A stretch of DNA of 64,000 nt from Streptococcus oralis (GTDB lineage Bacteria; Bacillota; Bacilli; Lactobacillales; Streptococcaceae). Positions 29,007 through 37,746 of this stretch are shown here, piece by piece. The translations under genes were made by a program, and so were the position numbers. The first letter of the stretch is position 1. Each line of letters starts with the position of its first letter. The notes beneath the pieces are model-generated. The model was not told the origin of the DNA and searched no databases. It was given only the letters and a program-made list of their open reading frames with translations. Where the stretch lies: assembly GCF_019929345.1 (NCBI RefSeq), contig NZ_JAHZPJ010000006.1, forward strand, positions 1 through 64,000, given 5' to 3'.

Positions 29007-29882
29007 ATGACTGAAAATCGTTATGAACTAAATAAAAACTTGGCACAGATGCTCAAAGGTGGGGTTATCATGGACGTTCAGAACCCTGAACAGGCTCGTA
29101 TCGCAGAGGCTGCTGGTGCGGCAGCTGTTATGGCCTTGGAGCGGATTCCAGCTGATATTCGTGCAGCTGGTGGGGTTTCCCGTATGAGTGATCCAAAGAT
29201 GATTAAAGAAATCCAAGAAGCGGTCAGCATTCCAGTGATGGCCAAGGTCAGAATTGGGCATTTTGTTGAAGCTCAGATTTTAGAGGCTATTGAGATTGAC
29301 TATATCGATGAGAGTGAAGTGCTTTCTCCAGCTGATGACCGTTTCCATGTGGACAAGAAAGAATTCCAAGTTCCTTTTGTCTGTGGAGCTAAGGACTTGG
29401 GTGAAGCCTTGCGTCGTATCGCTGAAGGAGCTTCCATGATTCGGACAAAAGGAGAACCGGGGACAGGTGACATCGTTCAAGCCGTTCGTCATATGCGCAT
29501 GATGAATCAAGAAATCCGTCGCATTCAAAATCTCCGTGAGGATGAACTCTATGTTGCTGCCAAGGACTTGCAAGTACCTGTAGAATTAGTCCAATACGTT
29601 CATGAACATGGAAAATTGCCAGTTGTTAACTTCGCAGCTGGAGGTGTGGCAACACCAGCAGATGCTGCGCTGATGATGCAATTGGGGGCAGAGGGCGTCT
29701 TTGTAGGTTCAGGTATTTTCAAGTCAGGCGACCCAGTTAAACGAGCAAGTGCCATTGTCAAAGCCGTAACCAACTACCAAAATCCTCAAATTCTGGCTCA
29801 AATCTCTGAAGACCTAGGGGAAGCCATGGTTGGTATCAATGAGAATGAAATCCAAATTCTCATGGCTGAGCGAGGAAAATAG
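29007..29882 (+). CDS. pdxS: Pyridoxal 5'-phosphate synthase lyase subunit PdxS
   Basis: 291 residues, TIM-barrel synthase that makes PLP from ribose 5-phosphate, glyceraldehyde 3-phosphate and ammonia. Signatures: [39 protein letters not shown] (Schiff-base Lys), [26 protein letters not shown] and [14 protein letters not shown]. The ATG at 29007 (after GAGGGAGAAGAA) is preferred to 28971, which lacks a ribosome site. pdxT starts one base after the stop. Confidence 0.96.
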   Translation: MTENRYELNKNLAQMLKGGVIMDVQNPEQARIAEAAGAAAVMALERIPADIRAAGGVSRMSDPKMIKEIQEAVSIPVMAKVRIGHFVEAQILEAIEIDYIDESEVLSPADDRFHVDKKEFQVPFVCGAKDLGEALRRIAEGASMIRTKGEPGTGDIVQAVRHMRMMNQEIRRIQNLREDELYVAAKDLQVPVELVQYVHEHGKLPVVNFAAGGVATPADAALMMQLGAEGVFVGSGIFKSGDPVKRASAIVKAVTNYQNPQILAQISEDLGEAMVGINENEIQILMAERGK

Positions 29883-30464
29883 ATGAAAATTGGAATATTA
29901 GCCTTGCAGGGTGCCTTTGCAGAACATGCAAAAGTGCTAGAAAAGTTAGGTGTTGTTAGTGTCGAAATCAGAAATTTAGAGGATTTTCAACACCATCAGA
30001 GAGATTTGGCTGGTTTGATATTACCTGGCGGTGAGTCTACAACCATGGGCAAGCTCTTGCGCGACCAGAACATGCTGCTTCCCATCCGAGAAGCCATTCT
30101 ATCTGGATTACCAGTCTTTGGAACCTGTGCGGGCTTGATTTTGCTGGCTAAGGAAATCACTTCTCAGGAAGAAAGTCATCTTGGAACCATGGATATAGTG
30201 GTTGAGCGCAATGCTTATGGACGTCAACTAGGAAGCTTCTATACAGAGGCAGAATGTAAGGGAGTCGGTCAGATTCCCATGACCTTTATCCGTGGACCGA
30301 TTATCAGTAGTGTTGGAGAGGGTGTAGAAATTCTAGCAACAGTTGATGATCAAATCGTTGCTGCGCAAGAAAAAAATATGCTGGTAACCTCTTTTCATCC
30401 AGAATTGACAGATGATGTTGGCTTGCACCAGTATTTTATCAATATGTGTAAAGAAAAAAGTTGA
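29883..30464 (+). CDS. pdxT: Pyridoxal 5'-phosphate synthase glutaminase subunit PdxT
   Basis: 193 residues, class I glutamine amidotransferase that feeds ammonia to PdxS. Starts [14 protein letters not shown]; oxyanion motif LPGGEST; nucleophile Cys82 in GTCAGL; His-Glu pair in SFHPELT. The stop codon lies inside the terminator stem. It is coupled to pdxS with only one base between them. Confidence 0.95.
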   Translation: MKIGILALQGAFAEHAKVLEKLGVVSVEIRNLEDFQHHQRDLAGLILPGGESTTMGKLLRDQNMLLPIREAILSGLPVFGTCAGLILLAKEITSQEESHLGTMDIVVERNAYGRQLGSFYTEAECKGVGQIPMTFIRGPIISSVGEGVEILATVDDQIVAAQEKNMLVTSFHPELTDDVGLHQYFINMCKEKS

Positions 30465-30485
30465 GAAAAGATTCTCAACTTTTTT
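30456..30485. terminator. Bidirectional terminator between pdxT and the hemolysin III gene
   Basis: AAAAGTTGAGAA / TTCTCAACTTTT around AAGA. It contains the pdxT stop and abuts the minus-strand stop at 30484. Confidence 0.85.
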
Positions 30486-31131
30486 ACATGTAATAAACAA
30501 TCGCGATATATTGAAGTGCAGATGCTGCTAGGATAAAGAGATGCCAGATCATGTGGAAATAAGGTTTTTTCTTAGCGTAAAATCCAGCTCCAACTGTATA
30601 ACAGAGTCCACCAGTTACCATGAGACTCCAGAAAATTGGTGTTGTTTGACTAATGATGGCAGGAATGATAGCCAGAACCAACCAGCCCATAATCAGGTAA
30701 AGGGCAAGGCTGAATTTCTCATTGACCTTTTTAGCAAAGATTTTATAGAGGATGCCAAAGATGGTCGTTCCCCACTGAATGGCAATAATTAGATAGCCAA
30801 ACCAGTTATTCATCAAAGTCAAGACGACCGGTGTATAAGATCCTGCGATAGCCACATAAATCATAGAATGGTCGATGATTCGCAAGACGTATTTGTGGGT
30901 TGAACCATAGGCCATAGAGTGGTAAATGGTTGACGAGAGGAACATGAGAAAGAGACTGATAACAAAGATAGAAACGCCAAAAGATGATAAAAATCCGTGT
31001 GCTTCATAACTATAGGTGGATGAAATGGGGAGTAAGATGAGCATGATAACGGCACCCACAGCATGGGTTACGCTATTAGCAATCTCCTCTCCAAAACTGA
31101 GTTTTTTACTGAGTTTTAGACTGGTATTCAT
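30484..31131 (-). CDS. Hemolysin III / PAQR family membrane protein
   Basis: 215 residues with seven predicted membrane helices. It shows the family N-terminus GEEIANSVTHAVGA, the STIYHSMAYGSTHKYVLRIIDHSMIYVAIAGSYTPV block and the C-terminal FHMIWHLFILAASALQYIAI. Conserved Ser/Asp/His residues suggest a metal-dependent hydrolase of the CREST superfamily; the haemolysin name is historical. Its start overlaps the DUF1836 stop by 4 bases (31128-31131). Confidence 0.9.
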   Translation of the reverse strand: MNTSLKLSKKLSFGEEIANSVTHAVGAVIMLILLPISSTYSYEAHGFLSSFGVSIFVISLFLMFLSSTIYHSMAYGSTHKYVLRIIDHSMIYVAIAGSYTPVVLTLMNNWFGYLIIAIQWGTTIFGILYKIFAKKVNEKFSLALYLIMGWLVLAIIPAIISQTTPIFWSLMVTGGLCYTVGAGFYAKKKPYFHMIWHLFILAASALQYIAIVYYM

Positions 31132-31580
31132 TGGATTTCCTCCTCTTCTTTGATAAGGATTAAGTCTAGAGTTTGATGATAGAGTTTAACCGTTTGACAG
31201 CTGGTTTGGATAATAGGATTTCCTGGATCAATCCCATGGTTCATATAGTCCACAAAAGCATCGTAGAGCTGGTCTGAACTTGCCTGACTTTGTAGAGTAT
31301 TGAGTGTGTGAGCGATTTCTTGGATTGAAAAGACAGACTTGAGAGTGGTAATGGCAATCAAACGGGCAATCTGTTTTCGTTGGTATTTCTTCTTGTCAGG
31401 TTTCGTCAGGTAACCATGTTTGACATAGTTATTGACCATGGATGCTGTTAACCCCTTGTCTTTATCTGGAGAGACAGGGGCGCAAACTTGATTGACATAA
31501 AGCAAAACCTGATCCAGATAGAGGTCAATGTTTGGAATGTCTTCCCATTTTGGGTAGGAAAAGTTAGAATTCATTTCCAA
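31128..31580 (-). CDS. DUF1836 domain protein
   Basis: 150 residues, soluble. DUF1836 proteins carry an N-terminal MerR-like helix-turn-helix; here LTASMVNNYVKHGYLTKPDKKKYQRKQIARLIAI is the likely recognition region, suggesting a DNA-binding regulator. It is translationally coupled to the hemolysin III gene, so it may regulate or accompany it. GGAGTTGG-type ribosome site upstream on the minus strand. Confidence 0.85.
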   Translation of the reverse strand: MEMNSNFSYPKWEDIPNIDLYLDQVLLYVNQVCAPVSPDKDKGLTASMVNNYVKHGYLTKPDKKKYQRKQIARLIAITTLKSVFSIQEIAHTLNTLQSQASSDQLYDAFVDYMNHGIDPGNPIIQTSCQTVKLYHQTLDLILIKEEEEIQ

Positions 31581-31708
31581 CTCCTTTTTATCTAGTTTTA
31601 ATAACTAGATTATAAAATAATAAAAAACAAAAGTCAAGTTTCAACTGCTTGTAGAAAGCTTTAAATTATGCTATGATGAGAGAAAATAGTTAGAAATGAG
31701 GGGAAAAG

Positions 31709-32203
31709 ATGGAGATTCGTTTAGCTTTTCCAAACGAAGTAGATGCGATTATGCAGGTGATGGAGGATGCTAAAAAGTGCTTAGCCAAGTCTGGTAGCGA
31801 CCAGTGGCAAAATGGCTATCCAAATGCCGACATCATTATTGATGATATCATCTCTGGTCAAGCCTATGTGGCCTTAGAAGAAGGAGAACTGCTAGCCTAT
31901 GCTGCTGTGACCAAGAGCCCAGAGGAACCCTATGAAGCTATTTATGAAGGAAGTTGGCAGGGGGAAGAATCAGAATATTTGGTCTTTCACCGTATCGCTG
32001 TGGCAGCAGATGTCCAAGGACAAGGTGTTGCTCAGACTTTCCTAGAAGGCTTGATTGAAGGTTTTGATTATCTAGATTTTCGTTCAGATACGCATGCACA
32101 AAACAAGGCCATGCAGCATATCTTTGAAAAGCTAGGCTTCCAACAGGTTGGTAAGGTTCCAGTTGATGGGGAACGTTTGGCCTATCAGAAATTAAAAAAA
32201 TGA
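31709..32203 (+). CDS. GNAT-family N-acetyltransferase
   Basis: 164 residues. GNAT fold with acetyl-CoA loop VAADVQGQGVAQTFLEGL (motif A) and FEKLGFQQVGKVPVDGERLAYQK at the C-terminus. The substrate is unknown. GAGGGGAAAAG precedes the ATG, and an extended -10 TGCTATGAT lies at 31668-31676. The stop overlaps the ogt start (ATGA at 32200-32203). Confidence 0.88.
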   Translation: MEIRLAFPNEVDAIMQVMEDAKKCLAKSGSDQWQNGYPNADIIIDDIISGQAYVALEEGELLAYAAVTKSPEEPYEAIYEGSWQGEESEYLVFHRIAVAADVQGQGVAQTFLEGLIEGFDYLDFRSDTHAQNKAMQHIFEKLGFQQVGKVPVDGERLAYQKLKK

Positions 32204-32715
32204 ATCAGAATAAGTACGCAAAAATGCTCTACCCGTCTCCAATTGGAACCTTATCCTTAGTTGCTGACGAGCAATATCTGTATGGAATTTGGGTACAGGA
32301 CCAAACTCATTTTGAGAGGGGAATCGCTGGAGATAGTATAGAAGTAGTTAAGAAACATCCTGTCCTAGACCAGGCTATTTCCTATTTAGATACTTACTTT
32401 GATGGATGTGCTCAAGATTTGTCTTCCTTGCCTCTGGCTCCCATTGGAACAGATTTTGAAAAGCGGGTTTGGGATTACTTACAGGCCATTCCTTATGGAC
32501 AAACAGTAACTTACGGACAAATAGCGAAAGACTTGCATGTAGCTTCTGCCCAAGCGATTGGGGGAGCAGTGGGACGTAATCCTTGGTCCATCCTCGTACC
32601 CTGTCATCGTGTGCTGGGGTCAGGTAATCGCTTGACAGGCTATGCATCTGGAGTCGAAAAGAAAGCTTGGCTCTTGCAACATGAAGGTGCAGCATTTCAA
32701 GAAAATAAAAAATAG
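32200..32715 (+). CDS. ogt: Methylated-DNA--[protein]-cysteine S-methyltransferase
   Basis: 171 residues, suicide repair of O6-methylguanine. N-terminal RNase-H-like domain (MLYPSPIGTLSLVAD), C-terminal domain with IPYGQTVTYGQIA and the active-site VPCHRVLG, preceded by GGAVGRNPWSIL. It overlaps the GNAT gene by 4 bases, so co-translation is likely. An ArsC-like gene follows after 12 bases. Confidence 0.93.
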   Translation: MNQNKYAKMLYPSPIGTLSLVADEQYLYGIWVQDQTHFERGIAGDSIEVVKKHPVLDQAISYLDTYFDGCAQDLSSLPLAPIGTDFEKRVWDYLQAIPYGQTVTYGQIAKDLHVASAQAIGGAVGRNPWSILVPCHRVLGSGNRLTGYASGVEKKAWLLQHEGAAFQENKK

Positions 32716-32727
32716 AAAGAAAAGAAG

Positions 32728-33084
32728 ATGTTAGAATTTATCGAATACCCAAAATGTTCAACTTGTAAGAAAGCAAAAAATGAATTGGATCAACTTGGAC
32801 TGGAATACCAAGATGTCCACATCGTAGAAGAAACACCAAGTGAAGACGTGATTTTGAACTGGTTAGAAACATCCGGTTTTGAAGTGAAACAATTTTTCAA
32901 TACCAGCGGGATCAAATACCGTGAACTTGGCCTAAAAGATAAGGTGGGAAGTTTGTCAAAACAAGAAGCAGCCAAGCTTCTAGCGAGTGATGGCATGTTA
33001 TTGAAACGTCCAATTTTGGTGGAGAATGGTGCTGTTAAACAAATTGGCTATAGAAAAAGCTATAAGGACTTAGTTTTGAGATAG
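32728..33084 (+). CDS. ArsC/Spx-family thioredoxin-fold protein
   Basis: 118 residues, thioredoxin-like fold with the CSTCKKA motif (Cys10 and Cys13) near the N-terminus, KYRELGLKDKV and LKRPILVENG typical of the ArsC/Spx/MgsR family. The YffB/ArsC-like branch is more likely than a true Spx: the characteristic RNA polymerase-binding sequence cannot be judged by eye. Last gene of the GNAT-ogt unit. Confidence 0.85.
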   Translation: MLEFIEYPKCSTCKKAKNELDQLGLEYQDVHIVEETPSEDVILNWLETSGFEVKQFFNTSGIKYRELGLKDKVGSLSKQEAAKLLASDGMLLKRPILVENGAVKQIGYRKSYKDLVLR

Positions 33085-33240
33085 TTTTTATCTATCTCCT
33101 TGATAGGTAAAATATATAGCCTCCCTGTTTTAAAGTGTGATAAACTAGAAGATAGACAAAGTCTGATCAGCCCGTAGCAAATAATTTGCTTGTGAGCAGA
33201 AGTATGATAGAATGAATCATTATCAGGAGAGGATGTTTTT

Positions 33241-34041
33241 ATGACTGTTACAACATTTTTAGCATCAGATTGGTACCAAAGTTTGATGCAACTCATTCCG
33301 GATGGTAAGCTCTTTAGTTTGCGTTCGGTCTTTGATGGAATTCCAAGGATTGTCCAACAACTGCCTACAACCTTGATGTTGACGCTTGGAGGTGCACTCT
33401 TTGGTTTGCTACTTGCCTTGATTTTTGCCATTGTTAAGATCAATCGTGTTAAGATTTTATATCCCTTGCAGGCCTTTTTCGTCAGCTTCTTAAAAGGTAC
33501 CCCAATCCTAGTTCAACTTATGTTGACCTACTACGGAATTCCTTTGGCACTGAAAGCTATCAACCAACAATGGGGAACTGGTTTCAATATCAATGCGATT
33601 CCAGCAGCACTTTTTGCGATTGTGGCCTTTGCTTTTAATGAGGCGGCTTATGCAAGTGAAACGATTCGTGCAGCCATCCTTTCTGTTAATCCAGGTGAAA
33701 TTGAGGCGGCGCGTAGTTTGGGTATGACTCGTGCGCAAGTTTACCGTCGCGTGATTATTCCAAATGCAGCGGTGGTAGCGACGCCAACTTTGATTAACTC
33801 CCTTATCGGTTTGACCAAGGGAACTTCTCTAGCCTTTAGCGCAGGTGTTGTGGAGGTCTTTGCCCAAGCTCAGATTTTGGGTGGAGCTGATTACCGCTAT
33901 TTTGAACGTTTCATCTCCGTTGCCCTTGTCTATTGGGTAGTCAATATCGGAATTGAAAGCCTCGGCCGTTTCATCGAGAGAAAAATGGCTATTTCTGCAC
34001 CTGATACAGTGTCTACAGATGTGAAAGGAGACCTTCGTTAA
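33241..34041 (+). CDS. Polar amino acid ABC transporter permease
   Basis: 266 residues, about five helices, with a soluble N-terminal stretch of about 40 residues (ASDWYQSLMQLIPDGKLFSLRS). EAA loop EAARSLGMTRAQVYRRVIIP. HisM/TcyB-like homodimeric permease. TTGCTT and TGATAGAAT upstream (33186-33213) may be the promoter, and AGGAGAGGA is the ribosome site. It overlaps the ATPase gene by one base (TAATG). No binding-protein gene nearby. Confidence 0.92.
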   Translation: MTVTTFLASDWYQSLMQLIPDGKLFSLRSVFDGIPRIVQQLPTTLMLTLGGALFGLLLALIFAIVKINRVKILYPLQAFFVSFLKGTPILVQLMLTYYGIPLALKAINQQWGTGFNINAIPAALFAIVAFAFNEAAYASETIRAAILSVNPGEIEAARSLGMTRAQVYRRVIIPNAAVVATPTLINSLIGLTKGTSLAFSAGVVEVFAQAQILGGADYRYFERFISVALVYWVVNIGIESLGRFIERKMAISAPDTVSTDVKGDLR

Positions 34042-34784
34042 TGATTAAGATTTCGAATTTAAGCAAATCCTTTTCAGGACAAGCTGTCTTGGATCATCTG
34101 AACCTAGATATCCAAAAGGGGGAGGTAGTGGCTTTGATTGGTTCATCTGGAGCTGGGAAATCAACCTTTCTTCGTAGTTTGAACTACCTTGAAACTCCAG
34201 ATAGTGGAACGATTCAGATTGACAATTTTAAAGTTGATTTTTCTCAGATTAGCCAAGAAGAAATCCTAACCCTTCGTCGCAAGTTGTCCATGGTTTTCCA
34301 ACAGTTCAATTTGTTTGAACGCCGAACAGCCCTTGACAATGTCAAGGAAGGTTTGGTTGTCGTTAAAAAATTATCGGACGAGGAAGCAACAAAAATCGCC
34401 AAGGAAGAGTTGGCTAAGGTTGGACTTTCTGACCGTGAAAACCATTATCCTCGCCACTTATCAGGTGGACAAAAGCAACGGGTTGCTCTCGCGCGTGCGC
34501 TTGCTATGAAACCAGATGTCTTGCTCTTGGACGAGCCTACTTCAGCCCTTGACCCAGAACTGGTCGGCGAAGTAGAGAAGTCTATTGCAGACGCTGCCAA
34601 GTCAGGTCAGACCATGATTTTGGTCAGTCACGATATGTCTTTTGTAGCCCAAGTGGCAGACAAGGTTCTATTCCTAGATAAAGGGAAAATCATCGAGTCT
34701 GGCACACCGGATGAAATCATCAATCACCCGAAAGAAGAACGGACAAAAGAATTCTTTGCTAGTTACAAACGGACTTATATTTGA
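34041..34784 (+). CDS. Polar amino acid ABC transporter ATP-binding protein
   Basis: 247 residues: Walker A GSSGAGKST, signature LSGGQKQR, Walker [14 protein letters not shown], switch His in LVSHDMSF. GlnQ/TcyC-like partner of the upstream permease. Second orphan permease-ATPase pair in this window; both probably work with binding proteins encoded elsewhere. Confidence 0.94.
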   Translation: MIKISNLSKSFSGQAVLDHLNLDIQKGEVVALIGSSGAGKSTFLRSLNYLETPDSGTIQIDNFKVDFSQISQEEILTLRRKLSMVFQQFNLFERRTALDNVKEGLVVVKKLSDEEATKIAKEELAKVGLSDRENHYPRHLSGGQKQRVALARALAMKPDVLLLDEPTSALDPELVGEVEKSIADAAKSGQTMILVSHDMSFVAQVADKVLFLDKGKIIESGTPDEIINHPKEERTKEFFASYKRTYI

Positions 34785-34829
34785 TATAATAGAAAAAGGA
34801 AAACTCAGTTAGTTGGACTAGCTGAGTTT
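34763..34829 (+). promoter_or_regulatory. Promoter and 5' hairpin ahead of the DUF4059-trxB unit
   Basis: TTACAA (34763-34768), 16-base spacer, TATAAT (34785-34790) with extended TGA, overlapping the ABC ATPase 3' end. About 10 bases on, AAACTCAGTTAG / CTAGCTGAGTTT (34801-34829) forms a strong hairpin. It can be a terminator of the ABC operon or a stem at the 5' end of the new transcript. Confidence 0.6.
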
Positions 34830-34861
34830 ACTCTTTAAAAAAGATAGAAACGAGAGAGATC

Positions 34862-35086
34862 ATGCTACTGCATTTATTTTCTTTATATTTCGAGAGTTTG
34901 ATCTTAACGACCATCTTTGTCGTGATTTTTCTGGGGATTTGGATCGGATTGAGAGCCATGTCTGGTGTGGACAAGACAGCCAAAGCTCGCCAAGCTCATC
35001 TCTATGATATGATTATGATTGGAGTTTTGGTCGTTCCGGTGTTATCCTTTGCCGTCATGAGTTTGCTCTTGGTTTTCAAGGCATAA
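34862..35086 (+). CDS. DUF4059 small membrane protein
   Basis: 74 residues with two membrane helices (about 10-30 and 50-72) and a short basic loop (SGVDKTAKARQAHLYD). Matches the streptococcal DUF4059 family; function unknown. It is 65 bases upstream of trxB on the same strand and may be co-transcribed. The ribosome site is ACGAGAGAGA. Confidence 0.8.
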   Translation: MLLHLFSLYFESLILTTIFVVIFLGIWIGLRAMSGVDKTAKARQAHLYDMIMIGVLVVPVLSFAVMSLLLVFKA

Positions 35087-35151
35087 TCCTTGCGTGACTA
35101 GCAAGATTGAGTTAGAATAAAGATAGTTACAACAAGAAAGAAGGAATCGAA

Positions 35152-36063
35152 ATGTACGATACGATTATTGTCGGTGCTGGACCCGCGGGAATGACCGCTG
35201 CCTTATATGCTGCTCGAAGCAATCTGAAAGTGGCTTTGATTGAAGGTGGTCTGCCAGGCGGGCAAATGAATAACACATCTGATATTGAAAACTATCCAGG
35301 TTATGCCAACATTAGTGGACCTGAATTGGCTGAAAAGATGTTTGAACCACTTGAAAACCTTGGAGTGGAGCATCTTTATGGCTACGTTGAAAATATTGAA
35401 GACCAGGGTGACTATAAGAAGGTAATCACTGATGATCAAGTTTACGAAACCCGTACTGTCATCGTGGCAACTGGGTCAAAACACCGTCTCTTAGGAGTTC
35501 CCGGAGAAGAAGAACTGAACAGTCGTGGTGTTTCTTACTGTGCAGTTTGTGATGGAGCTTTCTTCCGTGACCAAGACTTGCTCGTAGTCGGTGGTGGAGA
35601 TTCAGCGGTAGAAGAAGCTCTCTTCTTGACTCGCTTTGCTAAGACTGTCACTATTGTTCACCGCCGTGACCAACTTCGTGCCCAAAAGGTTTTGCAAGAC
35701 CGTGCCTTTGCTAATGAGAAAGTCAACTTTATCTGGGACTCTGTCGTCAAGGAAATCAAAGGTGAAAACCGAGTAGAATCTGTCGTTTTTGAAAATGTAA
35801 AAACAGGTCAAGTAACAGAGCAAGCCTTTGGTGGTGTCTTTATCTATGTTGGTTTGGATCCTGTTAGTGATTTTGCCAAAGATTTGAATATCCAAGACCA
35901 GGCTGGCTGGATTGTGACAGACAATCACATGAAAACTGCCGTTGACGGTATCTTTGCAGTTGGGGATGTTCGCCAGAAAGACCTTCGCCAAGTGACAACG
36001 GCAGTTGGAGATGGGGCTATCGCTGGTCAAGAAGCCTACAAGTTTATCACAGAACATAGTTAA
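35152..36063 (+). CDS. trxB: Thioredoxin reductase
   Basis: 303 residues, FAD/NADPH enzyme that reduces thioredoxin. FAD motif IIVGAGPAGMTAALYAAR, redox pair CAVC in YCAVCDGAFF, NADPH motif VVGGGDSAVEEALFLT and the C-terminal FAVGDVRQKDLRQVTTAVGDGA. Length is that of low-molecular-weight TrxB. AAGAAGGAATC precedes the ATG. A RUP-like repeat follows the stop. Confidence 0.95.
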   Translation: MYDTIIVGAGPAGMTAALYAARSNLKVALIEGGLPGGQMNNTSDIENYPGYANISGPELAEKMFEPLENLGVEHLYGYVENIEDQGDYKKVITDDQVYETRTVIVATGSKHRLLGVPGEEELNSRGVSYCAVCDGAFFRDQDLLVVGGGDSAVEEALFLTRFAKTVTIVHRRDQLRAQKVLQDRAFANEKVNFIWDSVVKEIKGENRVESVVFENVKTGQVTEQAFGGVFIYVGLDPVSDFAKDLNIQDQAGWIVTDNHMKTAVDGIFAVGDVRQKDLRQVTTAVGDGAIAGQEAYKFITEHS

Positions 36064-36167
36064 TACACTTCGAAAATCTCTTCAAACCACGTTAGCTTCG
36101 CCTTGCCGTACTCAAGTACTGTCTACAGCTAGCTTCCTAGTTTGCTCTTTGATTTTCATTGAGTATA
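36064..36167. repeat. RUP-like intergenic repeat (repeat unit of pneumococcus)
   Basis: The ~104-bp stretch begins TACACTTCGAAAATCTCTTC and ends GATTTTCATTGAGTATA. The GATTTTC/GAAAATC ends are inverted copies. From memory it matches the RUP consensus, read here on the minus strand (TACTCAATGAAAATCAAAGAG start). RUPs are thought to be moved in trans by an IS630-type transposase. It lies directly after trxB and before a terminator. Confidence 0.75.
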
Positions 36168-36173
36168 ATCATA

Positions 36174-36209
36174 AAAAAAGTTTCCAATCAACTGATTGGA
36201 AACTTTTTT
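36174..36209. terminator. Bidirectional terminator between trxB/RUP and rlmB
   Basis: AAAAAAGTTTCCAATCA pairs with TGATTGGAAACTTTTTT around AC; it reaches the rlmB stop at 36208. Confidence 0.9.
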
Positions 36210-36936
36210 ATAGTCGGTTTCGGAAAACTTCGTACATGAGAATAGCTGCAGCAACACTGGCATTGAGGCTTTGAACATGCCCATTCATGGGAATGGTAAT
36301 CATCTCATCAACCTGTTTTTTGATGTTGCTAGAGATGCCTTTTCCTTCATTTCCGATGATGAGGGCGATTTTCCCTTTTGTATTCCACTTGTAGCAAGGG
36401 GTACCGTTCATATCCGTTCCAAAGGTCCAGAATCCTTCATCCTTGAGTTTATCTAGGGTTTGACTGAGGTTGGTCACTCGCGCAATCGGTACGTGCTCAA
36501 TGGCGCCTGTGGCCGTTTTGGCAACGACAGGAGTAACACCGACAGCACGGTGCTTGGGAATGATGACGCCTGAAACATTGGTCGCATCAGCAGTCCTTAA
36601 GATAGAGCCTAAGTTGTGAGGGTCAGTTAGACCATCCAGAATCACCAGAAGTGGATTTTCTTCTTGGCGTGTTTTTGCAAGGATGTGATCCAGCTCGCTA
36701 TAGGCAAATTCGGACACTCGTAGAACAAAACCTTGGTGGACAGCGCCTTCGGTCATTTCAGAGAGGGATTTTTTTGAAGTCCAAGAGATGGACACCTTCT
36801 TTTCTGTAGCCAGTTCCTTGACTTTCTCAACGTTCTTACCTCGGAGATCTTCTTGGAGGTAGAGTTTGTTTCCTGTGTTTGCAAGGAGGGCTTCGGTAAC
36901 GGCGTGGACGCCATAGACAATATCATTTGTTTTCAT
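36208..36936 (-). CDS. rlmB: 23S rRNA (guanosine-2'-O)-methyltransferase RlmB (SpoU family)
   Basis: 242 residues. N-terminal L30e-like substrate-binding domain (DIVYGVHAVTEALLAN) and C-terminal SPOUT knot (LVILDGLTDPHNLGSILRTADA, IALIIGNEGKGIS, IPMNGHVQSLNASVAAAILMYE). It methylates the ribose of a conserved 23S rRNA guanosine. The start MKTNDIVYG at 36936 is chosen over 36969 because the promoter -10 (36948-36943) lies between them. It sits directly downstream of def's terminator. Confidence 0.92.
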   Translation of the reverse strand: MKTNDIVYGVHAVTEALLANTGNKLYLQEDLRGKNVEKVKELATEKKVSISWTSKKSLSEMTEGAVHQGFVLRVSEFAYSELDHILAKTRQEENPLLVILDGLTDPHNLGSILRTADATNVSGVIIPKHRAVGVTPVVAKTATGAIEHVPIARVTNLSQTLDKLKDEGFWTFGTDMNGTPCYKWNTKGKIALIIGNEGKGISSNIKKQVDEMITIPMNGHVQSLNASVAAAILMYEVFRNRL

Positions 36937-36951
36937 GCCTCTATTATAACA
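36936..36951 (-). promoter_or_regulatory. rlmB extended -10, placed for a leaderless transcript
   Basis: On the minus strand TGTTATAAT (hexamer 36948-36943) is followed by AGAGGC and ATG. The predicted +1, seven bases past the hexamer, is the A of the start codon. The only possible ribosome sequence (AGAGG) would lie upstream of +1. Confidence 0.65.
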
Positions 36952-36952
36952 C

Positions 36953-36978
36953 AAAACCCCGTCTTGCAACGGGATTTT
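36953..36978 (-). terminator. def terminator
   Basis: On the minus strand AATCCCGT / ACGGGGTT around TGCAAG, then TTG. It directly abuts the rlmB promoter. Confidence 0.75.
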
Positions 36979-36980
36979 CT

Positions 36981-37592
36981 TTATTCGAGGATGAGGAGTC
37001 CATCTTTGACAGCAAATGGGTCTTTTTCATTGATACGATCATAAAACATGATTCCGTTTAGATGATCAATTTCATGTTGGACAACGATAGAGTTGTAACC
37101 TTTGAGCTTGATACGGTGTTTTTCGCCGTCCTTGTCAAAGTAGTCAACAGTGACTCGGGCATGGCGGACTACATAGCCAGGTACGTTTCGGTCAACAGAA
37201 AGGCAACCTTCTCCTTCGCCAAGAGCAGCATCTTGAACAGAGTGAGATACGATTTTTGGATTGTACATAACAGCTTGCAGGTCGTAGGCTTCCTGTGGAG
37301 TTTCACCTTCTTCCACAATATTTGGCACTAAAACAGCGATAATGCGTTTTGAGATATCGAGTTGGGGAGCAGCAAGTCCAACCCCACCTCGAAGCCCCAT
37401 CTTCTCAGCCATAACAGGATCTTGGGAATGTTTGAGGAATTGCATCATCTTTTCGCCAAGGATGATTTCCTGATCAGACAGTGGGAAAGTGACCTCCTCA
37501 GCAACTGCACGAAGAGTTGGATTCCCCTCGCGGATAATATCATTCATATCAATTAAATGAGCAGCTTTTGTAATACGTTCTATAGCAGACAT
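36981..37592 (-). CDS. def: Peptide deformylase
   Basis: 203 residues, removes the formyl group from nascent proteins. Three catalytic motifs: [13 protein letters not shown] (metal Cys) and QHEIDHLNG (HExxH). Type 2 (Gram-positive) deformylase with insertions relative to E. coli. The ATG at 37592 follows AAAGGAGAG; the longer frame from 37628 has no ribosome site. Confidence 0.96.
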   Translation of the reverse strand: MSAIERITKAAHLIDMNDIIREGNPTLRAVAEEVTFPLSDQEIILGEKMMQFLKHSQDPVMAEKMGLRGGVGLAAPQLDISKRIIAVLVPNIVEEGETPQEAYDLQAVMYNPKIVSHSVQDAALGEGEGCLSVDRNVPGYVVRHARVTVDYFDKDGEKHRIKLKGYNSIVVQHEIDHLNGIMFYDRINEKDPFAVKDGLLILE

Positions 37593-37746
37593 TTTCTCTC
37601 CTTTCATTACCTCTACATGATAACACAAAATAGGCGAGAAAGAAAGTCGCAGAAGTTCCTAAAAAATAATATAATAAACGGTATTCCCCTTTTGTCTGTG
37701 GTATAATAAAAGAAAAGACTTGTACCAAAAGGTAAGGGGGATAAAG

